Source of the DNA: Rhizaria sp. SCN 62-66 | Taxonomy: Eukaryota; Rhizaria, unplaced | DNA: 53,586 bases | Direction: 5' to 3' | Assembly (NCBI GenBank): GCA_001724265.1 | Contig: MEDY01000304.1 | Span: 1-53,586 of the forward strand | Shown here: positions 9,450-18,360 of the stretch, piece by piece | Position numbering within the stretch: the stretch's first letter is position 1 | Layout of the letters: each line of letters begins with the position of its first letter | Notes under the pieces: model-generated | Databases searched by the model: none | Told to the model about the DNA's origin: nothing | The model's input: only the letters and a program-made list of their open reading frames with translations | Made by a program: the position numbers and the translations under genes

Positions 9450-12038
9450 ATGAGCGATAAAGATACTAGTACAGAAGATGCTGAAAGCAAAATCACCGCA
9501 ATCTTTGGCCGTGACCAATTCAACGCTTTTAACAGGCTGTCTGAGCTTGCTCTACGTCGCCTCCAGGCTGCGGTGGGCAGTGCAATGGCTTTATCTGCAA
9601 ATTGTGATGACTTGGTTGAGCTTGCGAAGGCGTTCTCCTCATATGGTCGCATTGACGTGATCCATGAGTGTGGAGTCCTCGAGCTGCTCTTGCAGTCAGT
9701 CGTATTCTCCGGCGACGTTGTCGGTGTCGCAACCAGCGACGCACGCAGTGCCGCAGCAGGCGCTGCTTTGGCGCGAATCCATATCATCATCCCACTGTGT
9801 CACGCGGTACTAGAATGCACGGGGGGCTCTGGCCTGCTTGCTGAGTACGGTGCTGTCGAGAAGCTCAGCTCTCTGTTCCCTTATCTCACTGCCGGCACTG
9901 CCAGGAACATGGTCGTCACACTGCTCAAGCTCGTCAATTCTGTTGCCGAAGCGTCGACCCTCAGTGCGCCTGCCCGGCGCGCCGCGCTGGCGCACCTGCT
10001 GTCGTACATGAGCCACGTCGAGCAGCAGGAGGAGGCCTACCCGCACCAGGGTGACATTAGCTACCACAACCTTGCGACGCAGCTGCTGGACACGCTGACC
10101 TCAAGCTCGGCGGCGGCAGACGCGGACGCGGAGCTCGAGCTTCCGTACTCTGCCGTGTCCGTCTTTGTCCCGTTGCTGCGCGGCATACTCCGGCGCCATC
10201 CAGAGGCCGCTATGACCCACCAGAACGTCCGCCTCTCCGCGTTTCACGTGCTGCGCCGTCTCTTTAGCAAGCGGGGCCGTGACGGCGAAACGGACGACGA
10301 CGCGCAACGCCGCAGTGACCTTGCAGACTTTGCGGGTAGTGACGAATTCGAGTTTTTGATCCTGGATTTCTTTAATTCGGGGCAGCTGAAGCAGTTCGTG
10401 GACATCTTTGACGACGATGCATTTGCGCGCGCTTTCACGAGCCGTCGCATTGAGCTCATTATTGCGAAACTTGACGCTAAACGTGGTCGCCCTCAGCAGC
10501 CAGGTAACTCACACATGAGTCTGCTTGAGGTCTTGGCGGCTCGTTCTCCTGCCTTTGCTCAGCGCCTCGCTTGCTTGCACGGGTTTGCGTTGACGCTCAA
10601 GGCCATGGATCATCAAAGTATGGGCGATCTTGCGATCGTCTGTCCTCTGCAGGGCAGCACACTTAACGTGTTTGAGAGCATTCTCGACTCGGCCAACGAC
10701 ATCTCGCGCGCAGCACAGCAGCTGCTTGCTAGCGGCGCCGTTAAGACTTGCTGCGCCTTCCTGATGCACTTTGTCATGCAGAACCCTGAGAAAGAAAAAT
10801 CGCCTGATGTCGCGTGGAGGTGCGCGGAGAACACCGCGCAGCTGCTGCGCCTGCTGCGCGTGATGATCTGCACCAGCGACACCGCGCCCGACCCCGCGGC
10901 GCGCGACGGCAGCGGCGTCACGGCGAGGAACCCCTTCGCGGCCCAGTTCGTCGCCGGGCGCGGGCCGCAGGCGCTCGCGCTGCTGCGCTACGACGGCTTC
11001 ATGCAGCAGCCCGACTTCGACTCGCTGCAGCGGGAGGCTGCGCAGCTGCGCGCACTGCTCGTGAAAATGGCCGTTGTCGCCCCTGACGCGCCCGCGGCGG
11101 CAGAGCTGCGCCAACAGGCGCTCGCGGGGCTGCGCGAGTTCACACAGGCCGAGGGTGACTGGCAGAAAGCGTTCAACGCGCACCTCGCATGCAGCCTGGA
11201 GGAGGCCGGCTACCCGCGGCGCATCTCGCACAACTTCTTCCTGGACAAGTTCGCCGCCCTGCCCGCGCCCGCGCGCGCCAGCGGCGCGCCGTCGGCCGCC
11301 GCGCTGCCGCTGCTGCAGGCCAAGGCGCGCGAGCGCCTGATAGCCTTCGCGCGGGAGAAACTGAGGCTGGGGCGCTGGGCGCCTGACGTGGTGCTGACGG
11401 CGCAGCTCCACGGCCCCGCGGAGGCGCAACGGGACGAGTACCGCATGGTCATCCGCCTCGATGACGCGCGCTTCCCCTGCAACGCCGCGCACTTCCGCGT
11501 CGCCGCGCTGGCGCAGGTGCTCGGCGACACGCTCCACACGTGCTTCGTGCCCCCCGGCGCCTCGGCCGCGGCGCTGCCGTTCGTCACGATGTACTGCAGT
11601 GACAACGAGGCGCCCACGTGCGTCACCGCGCCGCTGCTGCTGCCTGAGAGCGACATAGTCTACGGCGAGTACGCTGAGCCGACTGCGGCGGCGACGTACG
11701 CCGTAGGCACGGTGCTTACGTACCCGCGCACCATCGTCCCCGGCGAGATCATCAACCATGCTTGCTCATACGACGCGCCGTGGTTCATCGTCTTCAAGCC
11801 CTGTCCGGCGAGCCTGTTGCGCGGCGCCGTGCCCGTCGGCCGCGTGATGTCGTGCGTAGCGGGCGGGGAACCATCTGAGCACGACAGCGGGGACGCGCCC
11901 TTCGACGCCGCAGTGCTGGCGTGCTTTGAGACGCGCTGCCGGGCTGAGAGCTGCAGCGCGTGTCAGAACACGGTTGGGCTGACCGCGTCCTATAGGCCTT
12001 ATAAGCCCATGCAAGACGGAACAAACACGTCAATTTAA
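9450..12038 (+). CDS. Helical-repeat (ARM-like) protein with Cys-containing C terminus, unknown family
   Basis: 862 residues, ATG 9450 to TAA. The N-terminal ~600 residues are rich in Leu/Ala helices with short turns (GVLELLLQSVVFSG, EYGAVEKLSSLFPYL, SGAVKTCCAFLMHF). This resembles an armadillo/HEAT solenoid, though no repeat register is certain. The last ~200 residues (from about RMVIRLDDARFPCN) look like a beta-rich globular domain, ending with a cysteine cluster (CFETRCRAESCSACQ) that might bind metal. The first third is less GC-rich than the rest and than neighbouring genes. No signal peptide or transmembrane segment is seen. Convergent with NLE1, 258 bp apart. Function not assigned; a solenoid scaffold is only an inference. 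Confidence 0.75.
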   Translation: MSDKDTSTEDAESKITAIFGRDQFNAFNRLSELALRRLQAAVGSAMALSANCDDLVELAKAFSSYGRIDVIHECGVLELLLQSVVFSGDVVGVATSDARSAAAGAALARIHIIIPLCHAVLECTGGSGLLAEYGAVEKLSSLFPYLTAGTARNMVVTLLKLVNSVAEASTLSAPARRAALAHLLSYMSHVEQQEEAYPHQGDISYHNLATQLLDTLTSSSAAADADAELELPYSAVSVFVPLLRGILRRHPEAAMTHQNVRLSAFHVLRRLFSKRGRDGETDDDAQRRSDLADFAGSDEFEFLILDFFNSGQLKQFVDIFDDDAFARAFTSRRIELIIAKLDAKRGRPQQPGNSHMSLLEVLAARSPAFAQRLACLHGFALTLKAMDHQSMGDLAIVCPLQGSTLNVFESILDSANDISRAAQQLLASGAVKTCCAFLMHFVMQNPEKEKSPDVAWRCAENTAQLLRLLRVMICTSDTAPDPAARDGSGVTARNPFAAQFVAGRGPQALALLRYDGFMQQPDFDSLQREAAQLRALLVKMAVVAPDAPAAAELRQQALAGLREFTQAEGDWQKAFNAHLACSLEEAGYPRRISHNFFLDKFAALPAPARASGAPSAAALPLLQAKARERLIAFAREKLRLGRWAPDVVLTAQLHGPAEAQRDEYRMVIRLDDARFPCNAAHFRVAALAQVLGDTLHTCFVPPGASAAALPFVTMYCSDNEAPTCVTAPLLLPESDIVYGEYAEPTAAATYAVGTVLTYPRTIVPGEIINHACSYDAPWFIVFKPCPASLLRGAVPVGRVMSCVAGGEPSEHDSGDAPFDAAVLACFETRCRAESCSACQNTVGLTASYRPYKPMQDGTNTSI

Positions 12039-12185
12039 TTTGAACTTAACCGGTAAGCTTATGATGAATTTCCAAGTGGCATCGCTCCTCGCTACCATGT
12101 TACGACAATATTGCTTACACAATGATGAAAGAATGATTTTTGAATGTATTTTTGTTAACAATATATTTGTGACACATAACTATAG

Positions 12186-12191
12186 AATAAA
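12186..12191 (+). terminator. Candidate polyadenylation signal AATAAA
   Basis: Canonical hexamer 148 nt downstream of the TAA of the 862-residue gene, inside the 258-bp convergent gap before NLE1. Confidence 0.4.
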
Positions 12192-12296
12192 ACAACAATG
12201 TAATAGATCAAAATGGCATACTAATCAACTTCATATCAGGGGACTAGTAAGCATCAGCTTGCAGCGGTCCGGCCAAGCACGCACGCGCTCTCTTGC

Positions 12297-14403
12297 TTAG
12301 CCGCGCCAGATCTTGAGGAGCTTGTCCTTGCCTCCGGAGGCGACGCGCTCTCCGTCGGGCGACCAGTCGACGGCGAAGACCTCGTCGGCGTGGCCCGGCA
12401 GGTCCTCGACCATCTTCTTCTTGGCCACGTTCCAGAGCTTGATGGTCGAGTCCTTGGAGGAGGACACGAGCAGGCGCGAGTCGGCGGACCAGGCAAGCTG
12501 GTACACGGCCTGCACGTGCCCGCGCAGTGCGGTGATGAACTTGCCCGTGGCGCCGGCCCACAGGCGCACGGACTTGTCGAAGGACGCCGATGCCAGGTGC
12601 ACGCCGTCGGGTGAGAAGGACACGAAGTTGACCGGCTGCTGGTGGCCCGTCAGCCGCGCCACGGGCTTGTCCGACGTCGCGGGCGACCAGAGGAAGATGG
12701 TGAAATCGTCCGAGCACGAGGCGAGCATCTCGTTGCCGCCGCTGGCCGCGGTCACCGTGGCGATCTTGCCCTCGCATAGAGCGCGGATCTGCGCGCGGTC
12801 CGCCGGCAGCTGGCCTTTGTAGTCGAACGGGCCCGTGCGCAGCGCGTACTCGGTGTTGGTCGTCAGTGAGTTGACCCAGTGCGCGTGCCCGTCGAGCTGG
12901 CGCAGCAGGCGCCGCTGGGCCACGTCCCAGACCTTGATGCCGCGGTCCTGGCCAGCGCTGTAGAGCAGCCCGGCCGCGCCCCACTTGAGCGCACGCAGCG
13001 GCTGCGTGTGGCCCGAAAAGGTGACGAGCTGCTGCGAGCGCGCCGTGTCCCAGAGCCGCACGGTGCCGTCCTTGGAGGCCGAGGCGAGGCGCATCTGCGC
13101 GCCCGCCACGAGCAGCGCCGCCGACTGCGTGGCCGGCAGCACGTGCGCGGCGCGCGCGCGCGCGGGCACCCAGGCCCCCGCGGCCACGGCGGCCTCGTGC
13201 GCCTCGGCGGCGGCCGCGGCGCGCTCCTCGGCGCCCTCGAGCGAGGAGCCGTCGGCGGAGACGCCCTCGCCCGCGCGCAGCGGCACCTTGGCGGCCTTGG
13301 AGCCCAGCTTGGGTGCGGCCACGGGCTCGGCACCGGCGGCGGCGGCGGAGCCCGCGGCGGCGGCGGCGGCGAAGGCAGGAACCTCGTCGCCGGCGAGCTG
13401 CAAGCGCGTGACGAGCGGCTCCCAGGCCAGCGCCGTGACGGGCTGGCGGTGGCCCTTCATGGGCTTGCCGACCATGCAGCCGCGCGCGACGTCCCACACG
13501 CGCACGTCGCCGTCCATGCCCGCCGAGGCCAGGTAGTGGCCGCACGGCGACCAGGCCACGGCCAACACCCAGTTAGTGTGGCCCTTGAGCGTGACCTTGG
13601 GCGTCTCGGTGTTGGTGTCCCAGAGGCGCACGGTGCCGTCGCCGCCGCCCGATGCGAGGTGCTGGCCGTCGGCCGAGAAGGACACGTGCAGGATGGCCTC
13701 GGTGTGACCCGGCAGCGACGACGTGCAGCGCGCGACCGAGTTGACGCGGAAGAGCGCCTGCGGGCGGTAGACGACGGGCAGCACGGCCTCGATGCTCTGC
13801 TCCTGCTTAAGCACGAGCGCCTGGAGCGAATCGACGATCTCCTCCTCGTTGAGGAAGAAGGCGTACGGCAGCGGGTCCTCGTTCTCCAGCAGCGCGTTGA
13901 TCAGGTTGTGCAGCTGCGCAGGCGTCACGTCCTTAGGGATCTCGAGGCTGCTGCCCAGCGGCTCACCCGTCTCGGAGCGGAACTGGATCAGCAGCGTAGC
14001 GTGGTCGTCCAGCGCCGCCGCGGTCCCGCGCTTCGGCACGCCGCCCTGGTCGAACGCCTTGCGCTTCACCTGCGTGTGCGTCGGCGGGATAAACTGAAAC
14101 TATGCGTGGCAAAGAAGCACGAGAAAGCAATGTGAAGCAGAGACAGCAACAGCAATCGGGGGCATCAGCGAGAACACGCAGAATGCATGAAAGGAAGTGA
14201 GGAAAAAGGGAGAGGAGTGTGAGAGAGGAATGAGTGACAGATTTGAGAATTAAGCTCAGATTCTGATGCAATATGTACGCGAATTCGTCAAACCGTGGCA
14301 TGCAGACGAAAATAAACGTGGTTGATGGACCTGTGACGGAAATGCGTCGGGGCGAGAAGGAACAAGGCAAGAGCGGGCGAGAGGGCAAAGGACGTACACT
14401 CAT
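12297..14403 (-). CDS. NLE1: Notchless homologue, WD40 ribosome-biogenesis factor (NLE1/Rsa4)
   Basis: Two exons: 14403-14398 (ATG AGT) and 14069-12297, 592 residues. There is no ATG in frame upstream of the exon-2 homology, and an in-frame TAG lies there, so a short first exon is required; splicing gives MSVKRKAFDQGG. Residues of about 25-105 are the NLE domain (LLIQFRSETGEPLG, ENEDPLPYAFF), which in the family contacts the MIDAS of the AAA ATPase Mdn1/Rea1 to drive removal of late pre-60S assembly factors. The linker VYRPQALFRVNSVARCTSSL is typical, then WD40 blades (GHTEAILHVSFSADGQHLAS and others) to the diagnostic C terminus VASGGKDKLLKIWRG. It is about 80-100 residues longer than usual because of an Ala-rich insertion (about 220-320) between blades. 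Nuclear/nucleolar. Assignment is secure. Confidence 0.95.
14070..14397 (-). other. Intron 1 of NLE1 (328 nt)
   Basis: Starts GTACGT at 14397, immediately after codon 2 (ATG AGT), and ends CAG at 14072-14070. Phase 0. Needed because the NLE homology has no in-frame ATG before an upstream TAG. Confidence 0.85.
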
Positions 14404-14713
14404 GGCGAGAAAGGGCTCGGCAAACGAACTTGTGGATTAAACGTTGATAAACAAACTGATAAAATGATGCTAAAGCTCCGAGTTCTGTGAAACCTGACGC
14501 TTCTGTTGGCACAAGAAACCGCTTTGCGAGTGGTCTTCACTTGCTCTCTCACTCGAGCCCAGAGCCGCTCGTCGGTCCTCGGGTTGACCGGCGGCCGGCC
14601 GGTCACTCTGACCACAAAAGAAATTTACTTTTGAATTGTCGATATGTCTTCGTATCTGCGCGCTTCGGAAAGAAAACAACTTGATCCTGGTGGCTCAAGC
14701 ATCGTTATTTGCT
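14404..14713. promoter_or_regulatory. Divergent promoter region between NLE1 and the candidate small peptide gene
   Basis: 310 bp between the two ATGs. It includes a GC-rich patch with a GGCCGGCGGCCGGCC run at about 14589-14603. The spacing matches two other divergent pairs in the window (275 and 291 bp). Confidence 0.4.
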
Positions 14714-14966
14714 ATGTCAAGTTATTGTAAGTTGTTGATGTTGAGTACGTAAATATTGCGAAATCCAATAGGTGAGATGCGTAATAAAATAGGAGCAACT
14801 TAGGAAGCATTTTGTATTCATTGTGACGTTAAAGATCAATTCATTGTCAAAAAACACATTCTCATCGCTTCGCTTGTGTGCAGTAGCAGCAGCCGCGGTG
14901 GCCCACGCCTCGCACGCGCAGACGCGGCGGCGACATCAGTCCCGGCGACGGCGCGAGCGCTGTTGA
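14714..14966 (+). CDS. Candidate spliced gene for a tiny secreted Arg-rich peptide (37 residues)
   Basis: Exons 14714-14744 and 14884-14966. The intron opens with GTACGT (14745) and closes with a pyrimidine-rich tract and CAG (14883), like the other introns here. Joining them makes a protein whose start reads like a signal peptide: MSSYCK, a hydrophobic core LLMLIAAAAVA crossing the splice junction, then HASHA fitting the small-residue -3/-1 rule. The predicted mature part is only about 15 residues, 8 of them Arg (QTRRRHQSRRRRERC). The ATG is 310 bp from that of NLE1, matching other divergent pairs. Two later acceptors (CAG at 14921 or 14939) would give a different, Ala/Arg-rich tail. No homologue is recognised; the secretion and cationic-peptide ideas are inference. 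Confidence 0.38.
14745..14883 (+). other. Predicted intron of the small peptide gene (139 nt)
   Basis: GTACGT donor, acceptor preceded by a T/C-rich tract and ending TGTGCAG. One of only three non-coding GTACGT sites not attached to a recognised gene. Confidence 0.4.
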
Positions 14967-15067
14967 AGCGGTCGCGCCATCCAGCCGGACGTCGCCGTCC
15001 GTCGTCCCGGCGCTTACAGTGAAAACCAGAGCACGGCTCAGTCAGTAAGCGAGCATCAGCAAGACGC

Positions 15068-15472
15068 TTAGTGGTGGCCGGGCCCGTGGTGGCCGGGGCC
15101 GCCGTGGCCGGGGCCGTGACCGGGGCCGGGAAGGTGGGGCGCGTGATGGGGCGCCTGGTGGGGGGCCGGGTGCGGCGCGGGGTGGCCGTGGGGGTGGGGG
15201 TGGTGCACCGGCGGAGGGGGCGCATGGTGAACATGGGGAGCGGGGTGCGAAGAGCCGTGGTGGCCGGGGGGGCCGTGGTGATCTGAAAAAGCAAGGGAAC
15301 AAGCAGGAAACAAGTCAGAAGCGAGTCAGAGCAGGCACGTGGAAGGGGAAGGGAGGCAGGATTTGCTTAACATGTCGGAGATTAGCGCCAAGGAGAGCAG
15401 TGAACAGGGATTGAACTTAATATTCGTAGATGATCAGCTAAGGGACGTACGGGGGTTGTGACCGTGGTTCAT
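15068..15472 (-). CDS. Small histidine-rich protein (78 residues, 35% His)
   Basis: Exons 15472-15451 and 15282-15068. Exon 1 encodes MNHGHNP plus one base. The intron begins GTACGT and ends TTTTTCAG; exon 2 continues with the same His/Pro/Gly composition (HHGPPGHH, VHHPHPHGHPAPHPAP, GPGHGPGHGGPGHHGPGHH) to TAA. Because both sides of the junction carry the same biased composition in one frame, the splice model is strongly supported. I count 27 His in 78 residues, with no hydrophobic core or signal peptide. His/Gly/Pro-rich polymers of this kind commonly bind Ni, Zn or Cu, or phase-separate, but no family is recognised. Codons are mostly CAC, GGC and CCC, as in a well-expressed gene. Tandem with Nup50 on the same strand. 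Confidence 0.75.
15283..15450 (-). other. Intron of the His-rich gene (168 nt)
   Basis: GTACGT at 15450, CAG at 15285-15283. Phase 1: C|AT forms a His codon. Confidence 0.75.
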
Positions 15473-16126
15473 TCTGAAAGTGTCTGTGAGGCAAAAAATA
15501 AGGAAATGCAAACCATTCAAAGGCATGAAACGGGTGAGCCGAGGCCGATCTCGTATCTTCTCGTTACCGCGAGCAAATCCCCATGAAGGCGCGTTTTGTG
15601 AATTGAAAAATAGATTTCATAAAGTTTACTACCAGAAAAACTATCCGAATACATCTTTCCACAGCTGCATGTTTCAACACAGACCTGGCTGAGCTGGGCT
15701 CGGCCCGCTCGCGCCGACCCATCCAGGCCCTCGTCGATGGCACGCAGACAACTCTGAGTGCCTGGCTGTGCCGTCAAAAAGTGATGGCTCACTGATAGTG
15801 ACAAGCACTGGCGAAAACAACGAAAATGACTGCACAACTGGGATATGAAACTGTATTGCGAATAGATTCAGCATATAACAAGTCCAATGACTAAGGGCAA
15901 TATCATTTTGACATTGTAGATCATGAAGACGTCTGTAATGTACTCATAAACTCGCGTAATCATACAATTGAACCAAGATGCAGCGTGACTTGAACAGCAG
16001 AGCAGATAGCTCAGAGCCTCAATTACATGTCGCGGACACCAAACACAGCTGACCACCAAGAGGAATACATAGTAGTAGGGCGAACACAAAGACATGGCAT
16101 CCATTATGTTATCAGCCGCTCTCTGC
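15473..16126. other. Non-coding region between the His-rich gene and Nup50
   Basis: 654 bp holding the His-rich gene promoter and the Nup50 3' UTR (both genes on the minus strand). Short reading frames here have AT-rich, non-coding codon composition. No RNA gene seen. Confidence 0.5.
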
Positions 16127-17401
16127 TCACTCAGCCGCCTTCGCAGCCGCCACCGCAGTCTCAGCCTTCTTGTCCTCAGCCTTGTCCTCGACCTTCGCCT
16201 CAGCCTCGGTCTTGGTGTCAGCCTTGTCTTCGGTCTTGGCGGCGTCCTCGGTCTTGTCCTCAGCCTTTGTCGTCTTCTCCGTCTTATCGTCGTCAGCCTT
16301 ACTGGCCTCGCTCTTATTGGCCTCGCTCTTGCTAGCCTCGCTCTTACTAGCCTCGCTTTTATTGGCCTCGCCGCCGCTCTCAGTCTGCGCGGCCTGCGCG
16401 CTCTGCGCGGCCACGGCCGTCTCGGGCAGCATCTTGACGGCCTTGCCGATGGCAGCGTCGAGCGCGGCGGCCTCGGCGGGCGTGCGCACCTTGAAGAGCC
16501 ACGTGACCGGCGCGCCCGTCTCCGGCGCCAGCGCAGACACGCGTACGAAGCGGTCGTTGGTCACGGCGTGCGCCGCGCGCGCGAAGAGCGGCTGATTGCA
16601 CGCGATGCGGTGCGTGCGCTCCAACCGCAGCAGCAGCCGCGCGCGCACCGCCGCGCCCGCGGGCAGCTCGGCGGCCGCGGGCTCAGTGGAGGGCTGCGGG
16701 GCGAGTGGGAGCCCGGTGTCGGCGGCGACGACGACGGTGTTGACGTGCAGCTCGCCGAGCCCGCGCTCCTTGTAATCGCCGCCCTCGAGCACGTAACAGC
16801 GCGCCGTGCACGCGTGCAGCACGCGGTCCGCCTCGTCGCCCGCCGCCGCCGACACCGCCACGAACGCGCTGGCCGCACTGGGCTCCTCCTCCGCAACAGC
16901 AGCAGCAGCGGCGGCGGCGGCAGCAGCGGCAGAGTCGGCGGTCTTTGCACCGGCGTCGTCGGCCTTGGACGCGGCACTGTCAGGGCGAGAGCTGGAGCCA
17001 GAGCTAGAGCTCGCAGTCTCAGTCTCAGCCGCAGCAGGCGCAGGAGCGGGGGCGGGGGCAGGGGCGAGAGCTGGAGCGGCGATGCCCTGGGCCTTGAGCG
17101 CAGCGGCGAAGGGGTTGCTCACGGCGCCAAAGCGGGCCGCGAAGCCCGCGCCCGACGCCGCGCTGCCGCCGAAACCGGAGCCAGGCACCGCGGTCACATT
17201 CGCACTCGCAGCGCCAGCGCCAGCGCCAGTCGCAGAAGAGGAGGAGTCTGAGGCCTTGAAAGAGGGCGCAGCGGTGGCGAAGCGGGAGAAGCCGCCGAAG
17301 CCAGCGCCAGAGCCACTGCCACTGCTGCTGCCGAACGCGCCGCTGCTGCTGAAGTTGCTGCCGAACGGCGCGGTCGAGCTGGGGACGGCAGACGCGCTGT
17401 C

Positions 17402-17440
<39 letters not shown>

Positions 17441-18085
17441 GGTGGCGGCCGTAGTGGTGGCGGCCGCAGCGGCGGCGGCGGCGGCGGCAGAGGCGGGCGC
17501 GGCGCCGAACAGCAAAGCGACGGTCGAGGACGCAGACAGCAGCTCAGTGCTGCTCTTGCTCGCACTCGCTGCAGGCGCAGCAGCTGCGGTCGCGGCGACG
17601 ACAGGATTGGGCGAGGCTGCGGCAGTCGTATTAGCCGCAGGCTTCGTGAGGCCGAAGGAAAAGACGGGGGCCTTGGGCTTGGGGGCGAGGGCCTTCTCGG
17701 CGGCGGCCGCGGCGGCCTCGGGGCCCGACAGGCCGGCGGTGGCCGCGGCGCGCGGCACCAGCACCTTGCGCGAGCCGTCGGCCACGAGCCCAGTCTTGAC
17801 GCCGGCAGCAGCGCCGGCGCCGGGGCGGGACACGGCGGAGCCCGCGGTCTCCTCGGCGTCCTCGCGGGCCAGGTCGGCCTCGAAGCTGTCCTTCGTCAGC
17901 GGTCTGCGCAAAAAAAAACGAAATAGAAGAAACAGAGTTCCAGAGAGGGCGGCGCAGGGGTGTCGCAGGGCAGTGTTAGCGAAGAGAGAGCAACTCGTGG
18001 GTCAATGGTAGGGGAGGAATTGGGAGGGAAGAAAGCATTTTCAAGAAAGAAAAATATCAACGTACTGTTCTGCGCGGCGTTTCAT
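16127..18085 (-). CDS. NUP50: Nup50/Nup2-like nucleoporin with RanBP1-type Ran-binding domain
   Basis: Exons 18085-18066 and 17903-16127, 598 residues. Splicing produces MKRRAEQPLTKDSFEADLAREDAEE, matching the basic KRxAExxLTKD start of fungal Nup2/Nup61 and animal Nup50, which binds importin alpha. Next comes an FG/Ala/Ser-rich middle (PVFSFGLTKP, GFGGFSRFATA, ARFGAVSNPFAAALKAQG). A RanBD follows at about 360-500 (CTARCYVLEGGDYKERGLGE, RARLLLRLERTHRIACN, VTWLFKVRTPAEAAAL). Such proteins sit at the nuclear basket and help dissociate import cargo by binding Ran-GTP. Unusually the RanBD is not terminal: a Lys/Glu/Ala tail with KSEAS repeats follows. The RanBD lacks the usual W-x-W core, so the fit is good but divergent. 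Divergent partner of eEF1B-gamma. Confidence 0.85.
16304..16370 (-). repeat. 15-bp tandem repeats encoding KSEAS/KSEAN
   Basis: About 4.5 units of a 15-bp repeat in the C-terminal tail of the Nup50-like gene, giving alternating Lys and Glu. Confidence 0.85.
17904..18065 (-). other. Intron of the Nup50-like gene (162 nt)
   Basis: GTACGT at 18065, acceptor TTTGCGCAG ending at 17904 preceded by a run of T. Phase 2 (CA|A forms Gln 7). Confidence 0.85.
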
Positions 18086-18360
18086 GTCTCCAGTTTGAAG
18101 TTGATCGTCCCTGACGATGAACTCAACTCACAACACACTGCTCCCTGATAGCCCTCATCATTGTAGTGGAGGCGGGACCGGCATGGAACAGGCACCGACC
18201 GACCGACCGACCGACCGAGTGTCTCGAAAAGTTGTTTGTGGCTGGAACGGGGGCGGCTTGACTTTGAGGTCCTCGGTCGGCGGACTTACCCCAGCGAGAA
18301 GATGAGCCGCAGGGCGTTGAGCGAATCGTGAGATTCAGGCTCAGTTTCGTCTTAATTAAG
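18086..18360. promoter_or_regulatory. Compact bidirectional promoter, Nup50 / eEF1B-gamma
   Basis: Only 275 bp separate the two start codons, and both genes have a GTACGT intron within seven codons. It contains (ACCG)6 at 18194-18217 and a CTCGGTCGGCGG element at about 18270-18281. Confidence 0.55.
18194..18217 (+). repeat. (ACCG)6 microsatellite
   Basis: Six uninterrupted ACCG units in the bidirectional promoter between the Nup50 and eEF1B-gamma genes. Confidence 0.9.

Noticed and set aside
14836-15294. 152-codon Thr/Pro/Arg frame on the minus strand
   Set aside because: It overlaps the His-rich exon in another frame. The His frame is supported by continuity of composition across a GTACGT-CAG intron.
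18194-18217. (ACCG)6 considered as a CRISPR-like or regulatory array
   Set aside because: Perfect short-unit microsatellite without spacers, in eukaryotic DNA.
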